Below are positions 25,224-34,865 of a DNA stretch of 64,000 nucleotides, one piece after another. The notes under the pieces were generated by a model that saw nothing but the letters and a program-made list of their open reading frames with translations, was not told where the DNA came from and ran no database searches. The DNA is taken from NCBI RefSeq assembly GCF_004187715.1, contig NZ_QZWF01000022.1, positions 1 to 64,000 on the forward strand. The letters run 5' to 3'. The position numbers and the translations under genes are program-made. How positions within the stretch are numbered: the first letter of the stretch is position 1; each line of letters begins with the position of its first letter. This DNA is from Streptomyces sp. F001. GTDB taxonomy: Bacteria; Actinomycetota; Actinomycetes; Streptomycetales; Streptomycetaceae.

Positions 25224-28200
25224 ATGCATGACGACCGCAGCCTCGTGGAAGCCCGCCTGAGGCGTGTCCTCGACGAACGCATCCGACCCGCCGTGTATCC
25301 CGAGTCCGTGCCACTCGACGTGGCCGTCTGGCACGCCCCCGACGAACCCGTGCCGGTCGCCGAGGGCCTCGCGGCCGAACCGGAGCCCATCGAGGTGGGC
25401 GCCCGGTGGGGTGCTCCCTGGGGCACCAGCTGGTTCCAGGTCACCGGGACCGTGCCCGAGGCGTGGGCCGGCCGGACCGTCGAGGCGATCCTCGACCTCG
25501 GTTTCGACGAGAACATGCCCGGCTTCCAGTGCGAGGGCCTGGTCTACCGGCCCGACGGCACGCCGGTGAAGGGGCTCAACCCGCGCAACCAGTGGGTGCG
25601 CATCGGCGCCCCGGTCGAGGGCGGTGAGGAGGTGCGCCTGCACATCGAAGGCGCCTCCAACCCGGTCATCCTCGACTACCACCCCTTCCGGCCCACACAG
25701 CTCGGCGACAAGGAGACCGCCGGCAGCGAACCGCAGTACACGCTCACGCGCATGGATCTGGCCGTCCTCGACGAGACGGTGTGGCAGCTGGTGATCGACC
25801 TGGAGGTGCTCGGCGAGCTGATGGCCGAGCTGCCGGTGGAGTCCGCGCGCCGCTGGGAGATCCTGCGGGCCGTGGAGCGGGCCCTGGACGCGGTCGACCT
25901 CCAGGACGTGGGCGGTACGGCGGCCGAGGCCCGTTCCCGGCTCACCGACGTCCTCGCCACCCCGGCGGCCCCGTCCGCGCACCGCATCAGTGCCGTCGGC
26001 CATGCGCACATCGACTCGGCGTGGCTGTGGCCGCTGCGCGAGACGGTCCGCAAGGTGGCGCGTACGACGTCCAACATGACCGCGCTGCTCGACGACGAGC
26101 CGGACTTCGTGTTCGCCATGTCGCAGGCTCAGCAGTGGGCCTGGGTGAAGGAGCACCGGCCCGAGGTGTGGGCGCGGGTGAAGAAGGCCGTGGCGGACGG
26201 GCGGTTCGTGCCGGCCGGCGGGATGTGGGTCGAGTCGGACACCAACATGCCGGGATCCGAGGCGATGGCCCGGCAGTTCGTGCATGGCAAGCGGTTCTTC
26301 CTCGACGAGTTCGGCATCGAGAACGACGAGGCCTGGCTGCCCGACACCTTCGGCTTCGCCGCCGGACTGCCGCAGATCATCAAGGCCGCGGGCAGCAAGT
26401 ACCTGCTGACGCAGAAGATCTCCTGGTCCCGGACCAACAAGTTCCCGCACCACACCTTCACGTGGGAGGGCATCGACGGCACCCGGATCTTCACCCACTT
26501 CCCGCCCGTCGACACCTACAACTGCTCCATGAAGGGCAGCGAAATCGCCCACGCGGCCCGCAACTTCAAGGACAAGGGTGTCGCCCGCCACTCCCTCGCC
26601 CCCACCGGCTGGGGCGACGGTGGCGGCGGCACCACCCGCGAGATGGTCGCCAAGGCGGCCCGGCTGCGCGACCTCGAAGGCTCGGCGACCGTCGCCTGGG
26701 AGACCCCGGCGGACTTCTTCGCCAAGGCGGCGGCCGAGTACCCGAACCCGCCGGTCTGGGTCGGCGAGCTCTACCTCGAACTCCACCGCGCCACCCTCAC
26801 CAGCCAGGCCAAGACCAAACAGGGCAACCGCCGCAGCGAACACCTTCTGCGCGAGGCCGAGTTGTGGGCGGCCACGGCGGCCGTGCGAACGGGATTCCCT
26901 TACCCCTACGAGGACCTGGACCGCATCTGGAAGACGGTGCTGCTGCACCAGTTCCACGACATCCTGCCCGGCTCCTCCATCGCCTGGGTGCACCGCGAGG
27001 CCCGCCGTACCTACGAGCGGATCGCCGAAGAGCTGAACCGGATCATCGACGCCGCCCAGCGCGCCCTGGCCGGCGAGGGCACGACACCCGTCGTCTTCAA
27101 CGCCGCCCCCCATGCCCGCGCCGGAGTCCCGGCGGGCGGCGCGGCCGCGCCCACCACCAAGGGCCGGACCACGCTCGCCGCCCGTCCGGACGGCGGCCAC
27201 GTCCTGGACAACGGGCTGCTGCGCATCGAGGTCGATGCCCGGGGCCTGGTCGTGTCGGCGTACGACATCCAGGCCGACCGCGAGACGATCGCCCCCGGCC
27301 GGGCCGCGAACCTCCTCCAGCTCCACCCCGACTTCCCGAACATGTGGGACGCCTGGGACGTCGACGAGTTCTACCGCAACACGGTCACCGACCTGACCGA
27401 CGCCGACGAGGTCATCGCCGGTGAGGACGGCGTGTCGGTGCGGATCGTACGGTCCTTCGGCGCGTCGCGCGTCACGCAGGAGCTGTCGCTCGCGCCGGGG
27501 GAGCGTCGGCTGGTGGTGGACACGGAGGTGGACTGGCACGAGACGGAGAAGTTCCTCAAGCTCGCCTTCCCGCTCGACGTGCACGCCGAACGGTATGCGT
27601 CGGAGACGCAGTTCGGCCACTTCCACCGGCCGACCCACACCAACACCTCATGGGAGGCGGCCAAGTTCGAGGCCTGCAACCACCGCTTCGTCCACCTGGA
27701 GGAGCCCGGCTGGGGGGTGGCGATCGTCAACGACTCGACGTACGGCCACGACGTGACCCGCACCGTCCGCACCGACGGCGACGGAGGTACGACGACCACG
27801 GTCCGCGCCTCGCTCCTGCGCGCCCCGCGCTTCCCCGACCCCGAGACCGACCAGGGCGTCCACCGCTTCCGGCACGCCCTCGTCCCGGGCGCGGGCATCG
27901 GCGACGCGGTCCGCGAGGGCTGGCGGCTGAACCTGCCGGAGCGGCGGATCACCGGCGCGGGGGAGGTCGCGCCGCTGGTCGCGGTCGACCAGGAGGCGGT
28001 GGTCGTCACCGCGGTCAAGCTGGCCGACGACGGCAGCGGCGACGTGGTCGTCCGCTTCCACGAGGCCCACGGCGGCCGAGCTCGGGCCACGCTCACCGCG
28101 GGCTTCCACGTCACCGGGGTCACGGTCACCGACCTGCTGGAACGCCCGCTGCCGGAGACGGCCACCCCCGCCCGGGACGGCAACGGGATCACCGTACGCC

Positions 28201-28244
28201 TGCGCCCCTTCGAGCTGATGACCCTGCGGCTGAAGCGGGCCTGA
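25224..28244 (+). CDS. GH38 alpha-mannosidase
   Basis: The 1006-residue cytoplasmic exo-alpha-mannosidase retains the catalytic zinc site: H262 and D264 in GHAHIDSAWLWP, nucleophile D372 in AWLPDTFGF, and a later His in HQFHDILPG. It is full length with the family's N-terminal beta domain, catalytic barrel, and C-terminal beta-sandwiches. ATG 25224 has GGAG 8 nt upstream. As the last gene of the LacI-controlled operon it would trim alpha-mannosyl residues from imported oligosaccharides. A short hairpin and a convergent GntR gene follow. Confidence 0.93.
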   Translation: MHDDRSLVEARLRRVLDERIRPAVYPESVPLDVAVWHAPDEPVPVAEGLAAEPEPIEVGARWGAPWGTSWFQVTGTVPEAWAGRTVEAILDLGFDENMPGFQCEGLVYRPDGTPVKGLNPRNQWVRIGAPVEGGEEVRLHIEGASNPVILDYHPFRPTQLGDKETAGSEPQYTLTRMDLAVLDETVWQLVIDLEVLGELMAELPVESARRWEILRAVERALDAVDLQDVGGTAAEARSRLTDVLATPAAPSAHRISAVGHAHIDSAWLWPLRETVRKVARTTSNMTALLDDEPDFVFAMSQAQQWAWVKEHRPEVWARVKKAVADGRFVPAGGMWVESDTNMPGSEAMARQFVHGKRFFLDEFGIENDEAWLPDTFGFAAGLPQIIKAAGSKYLLTQKISWSRTNKFPHHTFTWEGIDGTRIFTHFPPVDTYNCSMKGSEIAHAARNFKDKGVARHSLAPTGWGDGGGGTTREMVAKAARLRDLEGSATVAWETPADFFAKAAAEYPNPPVWVGELYLELHRATLTSQAKTKQGNRRSEHLLREAELWAATAAVRTGFPYPYEDLDRIWKTVLLHQFHDILPGSSIAWVHREARRTYERIAEELNRIIDAAQRALAGEGTTPVVFNAAPHARAGVPAGGAAAPTTKGRTTLAARPDGGHVLDNGLLRIEVDARGLVVSAYDIQADRETIAPGRAANLLQLHPDFPNMWDAWDVDEFYRNTVTDLTDADEVIAGEDGVSVRIVRSFGASRVTQELSLAPGERRLVVDTEVDWHETEKFLKLAFPLDVHAERYASETQFGHFHRPTHTNTSWEAAKFEACNHRFVHLEEPGWGVAIVNDSTYGHDVTRTVRTDGDGGTTTTVRASLLRAPRFPDPETDQGVHRFRHALVPGAGIGDAVREGWRLNLPERRITGAGEVAPLVAVDQEAVVVTAVKLADDGSGDVVVRFHEAHGGRARATLTAGFHVTGVTVTDLLERPLPETATPARDGNGITVRLRPFELMTLRLKRA

Positions 28245-28245
28245 C

Positions 28246-28259
28246 GTCCCTCGCGGGAC
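28246..28259. terminator. Short hairpin between convergent GH38 and GntR genes
   Basis: GTCCC (28246-28250) and GGGAC (28255-28259) flank a TCGC tetraloop in the 18-bp gap between the two stop codons. A short but tight stem; a bidirectional terminator is plausible. Confidence 0.4.
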
Positions 28260-28262
28260 CGC

Positions 28263-28964
28263 TCACCGCGCGAGTCGGTCCCGCAGCCACTCCTCCACCT
28301 CGCCCACATGCGCGGCCGCCGCCGCCCGGGCCGCCTCCGGATCCCGGGCGGCCAGGGCGCGGTGGATCGCGGCGTGTTCGCGGCGGGTGCGGGTGAAGGC
28401 GCCCTCCTCCTGGTAGCCGCGCCAGACGCGGGCGCGGAAGGTGCGGGAGGACAGGCCCTCCAGGATGGCGGCCATGGTGTCGTTGCCGGCAGCTGCCGCG
28501 ATCTCGCGGTGGAACGCCAGGTCGTGGGCGAGGATCTCCTCGGGGTCGTCCGTGGCGTTCATCGCCGTCAGGTGCTTCTCGACCTCCGCCAGCCGGTCCG
28601 GTGTGATGCGCGCCGCCGCCAGGGCCGTCGCTGTCGACTCCAGGATGCGGCGCACCTCCAGCAGCTCCACCAGACGTGGACCGCGGGACAGGTCGGCCAC
28701 CACACCGAACGTCTCCAGCAGGTCGCCGGCCTCCAGTTGCGTGACGTAGATGCCGGAGCCGTGCCGGGCCTCCAGCACCCCCAGCACCGTCAGCGCGCGG
28801 ATCGCCTCGCGCATCGAGCTGCGGGAGATGCCGAGCCGGGCCGCCAGATCGCGCTCGGTCGGCAGCCGCTGGCCGGGCTCCAGCCGCCCCTCGGCGATCA
28901 TCGCCTTGATCTGCTCGATGGCGCGCTGCGTCACGGTGCCCTTCTGCGGGGCTGTCTCGTCCAC
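28263..28964 (-). CDS. FadR-type GntR regulator of the fucose operon
   Basis: The 233-residue protein has an N-terminal winged helix (LPTERDLAARLGISRSSMRE, about 35-54) and a C-terminal FCD all-helical effector domain with the metal-type histidines (DLAFHREIAAAAGN, HAAIHRAL, HVGEV). GTG 28964 has GGGAGGA 6 nt upstream. It is divergent from the fucose transporter genes, and two FadR-type half-palindromic sites lie in the shared gap, so it is the likely local repressor. The effector is probably fucose or a pathway acid. Confidence 0.88.
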   Translation of the reverse strand: MDETAPQKGTVTQRAIEQIKAMIAEGRLEPGQRLPTERDLAARLGISRSSMREAIRALTVLGVLEARHGSGIYVTQLEAGDLLETFGVVADLSRGPRLVELLEVRRILESTATALAAARITPDRLAEVEKHLTAMNATDDPEEILAHDLAFHREIAAAAGNDTMAAILEGLSSRTFRARVWRGYQEEGAFTRTRREHAAIHRALAARDPEAARAAAAAHVGEVEEWLRDRLAR

Positions 28965-29028
28965 GCCGTTCCTCCCGTCGCCCGAGGCGCCTGAGGGCGC
29001 CTGGTGAGCGGCAGTGTAATCACCAGGT

Positions 29029-29105
29029 TGGTCGGACCACTGCGGCCGAAACAGCGAGAATCTGCCTCCGCAGGGTGTTGTACCGGCAAAGTGGTCTGAT
29101 AAATA
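29029..29105 (+). promoter_or_regulatory. FadR-type operators and fucose operon promoter
   Basis: Operator 1, TGGTCGGACCA (29029-29039), is an exact TGGTCnGACCA dyad. A degenerate copy, TGGTCTGATAA (29092-29102), overlaps the promoter TTGTAC (29078-29083) - 16 bp - TAAATA (29100-29105), 41 bp before the ATG at 29146. Occupancy of the second site would block RNA polymerase. Confidence 0.7.
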
Positions 29106-29145
29106 TGCGGGCATCTGCTCGACACGCTCAACGAGGAGCTGCCAG

Positions 29146-30219
29146 ATGCCCGGCACAACAGCGCGGAAGCAGAACAGGTCACGGATGGTCAAGGCGGTGG
29201 TTGCGGTCGCCGGCGTCTCGCTCGTGCTCGCCGCGTGCGGCAGTACCAAGGACACCGGCGCCTCCAGCGCCGGAGGAGGCGGCGGTACCGGCAAGGTGGG
29301 AGTGATCCTGCCCTTGCTGACCTCGCCGTTCTGGCAGTCGTACAACGACTACGTGCCGAAGACGGCCAAGTCCGAAGGCGTCGACGCGCTCAAGACGGTC
29401 AACTCCAACAGCGACCCCTCACAGCAGATCACCGACATCAACAACCAACTCAACCAGGGCGTGAAGGGCCTGGTCGTGGCCCCGCTGGACAGCGCCGCCA
29501 TCGAGGCCGGCCTCGACCAGGCGGAGCGCAAGGGCGTGCCGGTCGTCGCCGTCGACGTGGCGCCCGACAAGGGCAAGGTCGCGATGGTCGTACGCGCCAA
29601 CAACGTGGCGTACGGCGAGAAGGCCTGCCAGTACCTCGGCGAGCACATCAGCTCCGGCAAGGTCGTGCAGATCATGGGCGACCTCGCCTCCGTCAACGGC
29701 CGCGACCGCTCCGAGGCCTTCCGCGCCTGCGTCAAGAAGAACTTCCCCAAGCTCAAGGTCCTGGAGATCCCGGCCAAGTGGGAGTCCGACACCGCGGCCT
29801 CCAAGCTCGACACCCTCCTGAACGCCAACCCTGACATCAAGGGCATCTATATGCAGGCCGGCGGCGTCTACCTCGCGCCGACCCTCCAGACCCTGAAGTC
29901 GAAGGGCATGCTGAAGAAGGCCGGGCAGGCCGGTCACATCACGATCGTCTCCAACGACGGCATCCCGCAGGAGTACGACGCCATCCGCAAGGGCGAGATC
30001 GACGCGACCGTCTCCCAGCCCGCCGACCTGTACGCCAAGTACGGCATGTACTACATCAAGGCGGCGATGGAGGGTAAGACCTTCGAGCCCGGCCCCACCG
30101 ACCACGACTCGACCATCGTGAAGCTGCCCAGCGGCATCCTCGAGGACCAGCTGCCCGCCCCGCTGGTCACCAAGGACAACGTCGACGATCCCAAGCTCTG
30201 GGGCAACACGGTCAAATGA
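29146..30219 (+). CDS. RbsB-like sugar-binding lipoprotein (probable L-fucose)
   Basis: The 357-residue protein has a lipoprotein signal (lipobox LAAC, Cys at residue 31), a Gly/Ser linker and a periplasmic-binding-protein type-I domain (GKVGVILPLLTSPFWQSYND, VVAPLDSAAIEAGLDQAERK). It delivers sugar to the ATPase/permease encoded next. Its TGA overlaps the ATPase ATG (ATGA). L-fucose is inferred as ligand from the catabolic genes in the same operon. Confidence 0.88.
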   Translation: MPGTTARKQNRSRMVKAVVAVAGVSLVLAACGSTKDTGASSAGGGGGTGKVGVILPLLTSPFWQSYNDYVPKTAKSEGVDALKTVNSNSDPSQQITDINNQLNQGVKGLVVAPLDSAAIEAGLDQAERKGVPVVAVDVAPDKGKVAMVVRANNVAYGEKACQYLGEHISSGKVVQIMGDLASVNGRDRSEAFRACVKKNFPKLKVLEIPAKWESDTAASKLDTLLNANPDIKGIYMQAGGVYLAPTLQTLKSKGMLKKAGQAGHITIVSNDGIPQEYDAIRKGEIDATVSQPADLYAKYGMYYIKAAMEGKTFEPGPTDHDSTIVKLPSGILEDQLPAPLVTKDNVDDPKLWGNTVK

Positions 30220-31715
30220 CGACGCCACTCGTCCAGGCGCGGGACATCGTCAAGCGCTACGGCCCCACCACCGCCCTCGCCGACGGACGGCTCACCGTCC
30301 TGCCCGGCGAGTCCCACGCCCTCGTCGGCCGCAACGGCGCCGGCAAGTCGACCCTGGTCAACATCCTCACCGGCCTCCAGGCGGCGGACGAGGGCGAGGT
30401 CCGCTTCGACGGTCACCCCGCGCCCCCGCCGGCCGACCGCGACGCCTGGCGCCGCAAGGTGGCCTGCGTCTACCAGAAGCCCACCGTCGTCCCCGAGCTG
30501 ACGGTCGCCGAGAACCTGTTCATCAACCGCCAGCCGCTCCAGCGTGGCTTCATCAGCTGGCGCAAGCTGCGGGCTGAGGCCTCCGACCTCCTCGCCACCT
30601 GGGACGTACACGTCGACCCCGAGGCCCGCACCGCCGACCTCAAGGTCGAGGACCGCCAAATGGTCGAGATCGCGAGGGCGTTGAGCTTCGGCGCCCGCTT
30701 CATCATCCTCGACGAGCCCACCGCCCAGCTCGACAACCGCGAGATCGAGCGGCTGTTCTCCCGCATGCGGGCACTCCAGGACTCCGGCGTCACCTTCCTG
30801 TTCATCTCACACCACCTCCAGGAGGTGTACGAGGTCTGCCAGACCGTCACGGTCCTGCGCGACGCCCGCTGGATCACGACGGCACCGGTCGCCGAACTCT
30901 CGCGCCGGGCCCTGGTCGAGGCCATGGCGGGCGAGTCCATCGAGACCATCGCCGAACAGGCCGTGGACCCCAGGGACGTCGACCACGACGCGCCCGTCCT
31001 CCTCGAAGCGCGCGGCCTCACCTCACCGTCGTACGAGAACATCGACCTCACCGTCCGCCGCGGCGAGGTCGTCGGACTCGCCGGGATCAGCGGCAGCGGC
31101 AAGGTGGAGCTCGCCGAGTCCTTCGCGGGACTGCACACCCCGACCGGCGGTACCGCTCAACTCGGCGGCGATCGGCTGCCGTTCGGCGATGTGCAGGCCG
31201 CTCTCAAGGCCGGTGTCGCCTGCGTGCCCCGCGACCGGCACGACCAGGGCCTGGTCGCCGGCATGACCATCGGTGACAACGCCACCATGAGCGTCCTCGA
31301 CCGGCTCGGCCGCTTCGGCTTCGTCGGCACCGAACGCAAGCGCGGCTTCGCCACCGCCCTCATCGAACGCCTCGACATCCACACCGAGGGCCCCGACCAG
31401 CCCGTCTCCGACCTGTCCGGCGGCAACGCGCAGAAGGTCGTGATGGCCCGCGCCCTCGCCTCCGACCCCCGTCTGCTCGTGCTGATCAACCCCACCGCGG
31501 GCGTCGACGTGAAGTCCAAGGAGTCCCTGCTCGCCCGCATGGACAGCGCCCGCGAGGACGGCACCGCCGTGCTCGTCGTCTCCGACGAACTCGACGACCT
31601 GCGCCGCTGCGACCGCGTCCTCGTCCTGTTCCACGGCCGTGTCGTCGCCGAGCACCCGGCGGGGTGGCGCGACCACGAGCTGATCGCCTCCATCGAAGGA
31701 GTGGACCATGGCTGA
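30216..31715 (+). CDS. RbsA-like dual ATP-binding subunit of the sugar importer
   Basis: The 499-residue protein carries two tandem ABC domains. Domain 1 has Walker A GRNGAGKST and Walker B FIILDEPTAQLD, but its signature is LKVEDRQ in place of LSGGQ. Domain 2 has Walker A GISGSGKVE and signature LSGGNAQK, but its Walker B reads LLVLINPTAGVD, losing the Asp-Glu pair. One composite ATP site (domain 1 Walker motifs with domain 2 signature) is canonical and the other degenerate, as often happens in sugar ATPases of this type. It overlaps both neighbours, so the transporter is translationally coupled. Confidence 0.92.
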   Translation: MTTPLVQARDIVKRYGPTTALADGRLTVLPGESHALVGRNGAGKSTLVNILTGLQAADEGEVRFDGHPAPPPADRDAWRRKVACVYQKPTVVPELTVAENLFINRQPLQRGFISWRKLRAEASDLLATWDVHVDPEARTADLKVEDRQMVEIARALSFGARFIILDEPTAQLDNREIERLFSRMRALQDSGVTFLFISHHLQEVYEVCQTVTVLRDARWITTAPVAELSRRALVEAMAGESIETIAEQAVDPRDVDHDAPVLLEARGLTSPSYENIDLTVRRGEVVGLAGISGSGKVELAESFAGLHTPTGGTAQLGGDRLPFGDVQAALKAGVACVPRDRHDQGLVAGMTIGDNATMSVLDRLGRFGFVGTERKRGFATALIERLDIHTEGPDQPVSDLSGGNAQKVVMARALASDPRLLVLINPTAGVDVKSKESLLARMDSAREDGTAVLVVSDELDDLRRCDRVLVLFHGRVVAEHPAGWRDHELIASIEGVDHG

Positions 31716-32733
31716 CACCAAAGCCCCACCGGTTACGCCCGTCAAGGTCCCCGATCCCCGTGCGGCCAGGACGGTCCTGCTCCGCCGCGCACGCGAACTC
31801 GCCCTCGTTCCCGCCCTGTTGCTCCTCCTGGTGCTCGGTGCGCTGGTCAACGACTCGTTCCTCACCGAGCGCAACCTGATCTCCATCCTCGGCGCCTCCG
31901 CCGCGCTGGCGATGGTCGTGCTGGCCGAGTCGCTCGTTCTCATCACCGGCAAGTTCGACCTGTCTCTGGAGTCGGTGGTCGGCATCGCACCCGCCGTCGG
32001 AGCGCTCCTCGTCCTGCCCGCCGCGCAGTCCGGCTGGGGCACCGAACTCCCCGCCGCCCTCGCTCTGTCGGCGATCGTCGTCGCGGGAGCGGCCGTCGGT
32101 GCCTTCAACGGCATCCTGGTCGTGAAGTTCAAGCTCAACGCGTTCATCGTGACGCTCGCGATGCTGATCGTCCTGCGTGGTCTGCTGGTCGGGGCGACCA
32201 AGGGCAAGACGCTGTTCGGGATGCCCGACAGCTTCTACTCCCTCGCCACCACGACCTTCATCGGCATCCCGATGTCGGTGTGGCTCGCGGCGGCGGCCTT
32301 CGCGACCGCCGGATTCGTGCTGAGGTACCACCGCATCGGGCGCGCCCTGTACGCCATCGGCGGCAACGCGGACGCCGCCCGCGCGGCCGGTATCCGCGTC
32401 GAGCGCGTGATGCTCGGGGTGTTCGTCGTCGCGGGCATGCTCGCGGCCGTCGGCGGGATCATCCAGACGGGCTATGTCGGCGCGATCAGCGCCAACCAGG
32501 GCAACAACATGATCTTCACCGTCTTCGCGGCCGCGGTGATCGGCGGCATCAGCCTGGACGGCGGCAAGGGCACCATGTTCGGCGCCCTGACCGGCGTACT
32601 CCTCCTCGGTGTCGTCCAGAACCTGCTTACCCTCGCCCAGGTCCCGTCCTTCTGGATCCAGGCCATCTACGGCGGAATCATCCTGGTCGCCCTCATGATC
32701 GCCCGCGTGACGACGGGCCGCGCGCAGGACTGA
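31708..32733 (+). CDS. RbsC-like sugar ABC permease
   Basis: The 341-residue hydrophobic protein of the BPD-transport-2 family has the conserved LITGKFDLSLESVVGIAP region, GAFNGILVVKFKLNAFIVTLAML, and the cytoplasmic loop YAIGGNADAARAAGIRVERV that contacts the ATPase. Start ATG 31708 lies inside the ATPase gene (8-bp overlap). It forms the membrane pore of the presumed fucose importer. Confidence 0.92.
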   Translation: MADTKAPPVTPVKVPDPRAARTVLLRRARELALVPALLLLLVLGALVNDSFLTERNLISILGASAALAMVVLAESLVLITGKFDLSLESVVGIAPAVGALLVLPAAQSGWGTELPAALALSAIVVAGAAVGAFNGILVVKFKLNAFIVTLAMLIVLRGLLVGATKGKTLFGMPDSFYSLATTTFIGIPMSVWLAAAAFATAGFVLRYHRIGRALYAIGGNADAARAAGIRVERVMLGVFVVAGMLAAVGGIIQTGYVGAISANQGNNMIFTVFAAAVIGGISLDGGKGTMFGALTGVLLLGVVQNLLTLAQVPSFWIQAIYGGIILVALMIARVTTGRAQD

Positions 32734-32769
32734 CCCCGCGCCTGACTGCCACCGACCGAAAGGCACTCT

Positions 32770-34113
32770 GTGTCCCCGAGCTCCGCCCGCATCATCGCGG
32801 TCGACACCTACGACATCCGCTTCCCCACCTCGCGCGAGCTCGACGGCTCCGACGCGATGAACCCGGACCCCGACTACTCGGCCGCGTACGTCGTCCTGCG
32901 CACCGACGCCGGGGACGGGCTGGAGGGGCACGGATTCACCTTCACCATCGGGCGGGGCAACGAGGTCCAGGTCGCCGCGATCGAGGCGCTGCGCGGCCAT
33001 GTCGTGGGCCGGTCCGTCGACGAGCTGTGCGCCGACCCGGGGACCCTCAACCGCGACCTGATCGGCGACAGCCAACTGCGCTGGCTCGGCCCCGAAAAGG
33101 GCGTGATGCACATGGCGCTCGGCGCGGTCATGAACGCCGTGTGGGACCTCGCCGCCAAGTGTGCCGACAAGCCGCTGTGGCGGCTGCTCGCCGACGCCGA
33201 CCCCGAGTGGATCGTCCGGCAGATCGACTTCCGGTACATCTCCGACGCGCTCACGCCCGAGGAGGCACTGGCCCTCCTGCGCCGGGGCCGGGAGGGCTCG
33301 CAGGAGCGCGTCGCCCGGCTCCTGAAGGGCGGCTACCCCGCCTACACCACCTCCGCCGGCTGGCTCGGCTACGACGACGACAAACTCACCCGCCTCGCCG
33401 CCGAGGCCGTCGCCGACGGCTTCCGGCAGATCAAGCTGAAGGTCGGAGCGGACCTGGAGGACGACGTACGGCGCTGCCGTGTCGCCCGTTCGGTCGTCGG
33501 GCCGGACATCCGCATGGCGATCGACGCCAACCAGCGCTGGGACGTCGACGAGGCGATCCGCTGGACCAAGGCCCTCGCCGAGTTCGACCCGTACTGGATC
33601 GAGGAGCCCACCAGCCCCGACGACGTCCTCGGCCACGCGGCCATCCGCAAGGCCGTCGCCCCGGTGAAGGTGGCCACCGGAGAGCACGTGCAGAACCGGG
33701 TCGTCTTCAAGCAGCTCCTCCAGGCCGGGGCGATCGACGTCCTGCAGATCGACGCGGCCCGCGTGGGCGGCGTCAACGAGAACCTCGCGATCCTGCTGCT
33801 CGCCGCCAAGTTCGGTGTGCCGGTGTGCCCGCACGCGGGCGGCGTCGGACTGTGCGAACTCGTCCAGCACCTGTCGATGTTCGACTACGTGGCGGTCACC
33901 GGCACCACCGAGGACCGTGTCATCGAATACGTCGACCATCTGCACGACCACTTCCTCGATCCGGTGGTGATCAGGAAAGGTCACTACACAGCACCCGTCG
34001 CGCCGGGCTTCTCGGCTGCCATGCGGCCCGAGTCGATCGCGCGGTACACGTTCCCCGGCGGTACCTTCTGGGCCGCCGACCTCGAGACGCAGAAGAAGGG
34101 CCAGGCCGCATGA
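32770..34113 (+). CDS. L-fuconate dehydratase
   Basis: Enolase-superfamily enzyme of 447 aa that converts L-fuconate to 2-keto-3-deoxy-L-fuconate. The acid-base KxK is K222/K224 (IKLKVGA), the Mg2+ ligands are D252 (IDANQRW), E278 (IEEP) and E305 (TGEH), and catalytic H355 lies in PHAGGVGLCE. The family-specific start DTYDIRFPTSRELDGSDAMN is clear. GTG 32770 has AAAGG about 8 nt upstream. It is the third step of the non-phosphorylated fucose route; the SDR gene follows with an ATGA overlap. Confidence 0.93.
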   Translation: MSPSSARIIAVDTYDIRFPTSRELDGSDAMNPDPDYSAAYVVLRTDAGDGLEGHGFTFTIGRGNEVQVAAIEALRGHVVGRSVDELCADPGTLNRDLIGDSQLRWLGPEKGVMHMALGAVMNAVWDLAAKCADKPLWRLLADADPEWIVRQIDFRYISDALTPEEALALLRRGREGSQERVARLLKGGYPAYTTSAGWLGYDDDKLTRLAAEAVADGFRQIKLKVGADLEDDVRRCRVARSVVGPDIRMAIDANQRWDVDEAIRWTKALAEFDPYWIEEPTSPDDVLGHAAIRKAVAPVKVATGEHVQNRVVFKQLLQAGAIDVLQIDAARVGGVNENLAILLLAAKFGVPVCPHAGGVGLCELVQHLSMFDYVAVTGTTEDRVIEYVDHLHDHFLDPVVIRKGHYTAPVAPGFSAAMRPESIARYTFPGGTFWAADLETQKKGQAA

Positions 34114-34865
34114 GCGACTTCGAGGGCCTCAAGGCCCTGGTGACGGGCGGCGCCTCCGGCATCGGCCGGGCCACCGCGGAACTCCTGGCCGAGCGCGGCG
34201 CCCAGGTCGCCGTGCTCGACCTCGACCCGTCGTCGGTGGAGAAGCCGCTGCTCGCCTTCCGCGCCGACGTCACCGACGACGCCTCCGTACGCGAGGCCGT
34301 GGCGGCCGCGGTCGCCGACCTCGCCGGACTGGACGTGGTGATCAACAATGCCGGCATCGGCGCCCAGGGGACCGTCGAGGACAACGACGACGCCGAGTGG
34401 CACCGGGTCCTCGACGTCAACGTCGTCGGCATGGTGCGGGTGGCCCGCGCCGCCCTGCCGCACCTGCGCGCGTCGTCGCACGCGGCGATCGTCAACACCT
34501 GCTCCATCGCGGCCACGGCGGGGCTCCCGCAGCGGGCGCTGTACAGCGCGACCAAGGGCGCGGTCCACTCGCTCACCCTCGCCATGGCCGCCGACCACGT
34601 CCGCGAGGGCATCCGCGTCAACTGCGTCAACCCCGGCACCGCGGACACCCCCTGGGTCGGCCGTCTGCTGGATGCGGCCGACGATCCGGCGGCCGAACGC
34701 GCCGCTCTGGAGGCCCGCCAGCCCACGGGCCGCCTGGTCTCGGCCGCCGAAGTCGCGGGCGCCGTCGCCTACTTGGCGAGCCCCCTCTCCGGGGCCACGA
34801 CCGGCACCGCCCTCGCCGTCGACGGCGGAATGCAGGGCCTGCGCCTGCGGCCGGTGGGCCGGTGA
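34110..34865 (+). CDS. SDR dehydrogenase, probable 2-keto-3-deoxy-L-fuconate dehydrogenase
   Basis: The 251-residue classical SDR has TGGASGIGR (12-20), NNAG (79-82), and the S132/Y145/K149 catalytic set (YSATK). By position after the dehydratase it would oxidise 2-keto-3-deoxy-L-fuconate at C4; L-fucose 1-dehydrogenase is the alternative. The ATG overlaps the dehydratase stop, and its own stop overlaps the next start (GTGA). Confidence 0.82.
   Translation: MSDFEGLKALVTGGASGIGRATAELLAERGAQVAVLDLDPSSVEKPLLAFRADVTDDASVREAVAAAVADLAGLDVVINNAGIGAQGTVEDNDDAEWHRVLDVNVVGMVRVARAALPHLRASSHAAIVNTCSIAATAGLPQRALYSATKGAVHSLTLAMAADHVREGIRVNCVNPGTADTPWVGRLLDAADDPAAERAALEARQPTGRLVSAAEVAGAVAYLASPLSGATTGTALAVDGGMQGLRLRPVGR

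Noticed and set aside
31486..33984. An 832-codon minus-strand frame over the fucose operon
   Set aside because: Antisense to the permease and the dehydratase, both with complete motifs.
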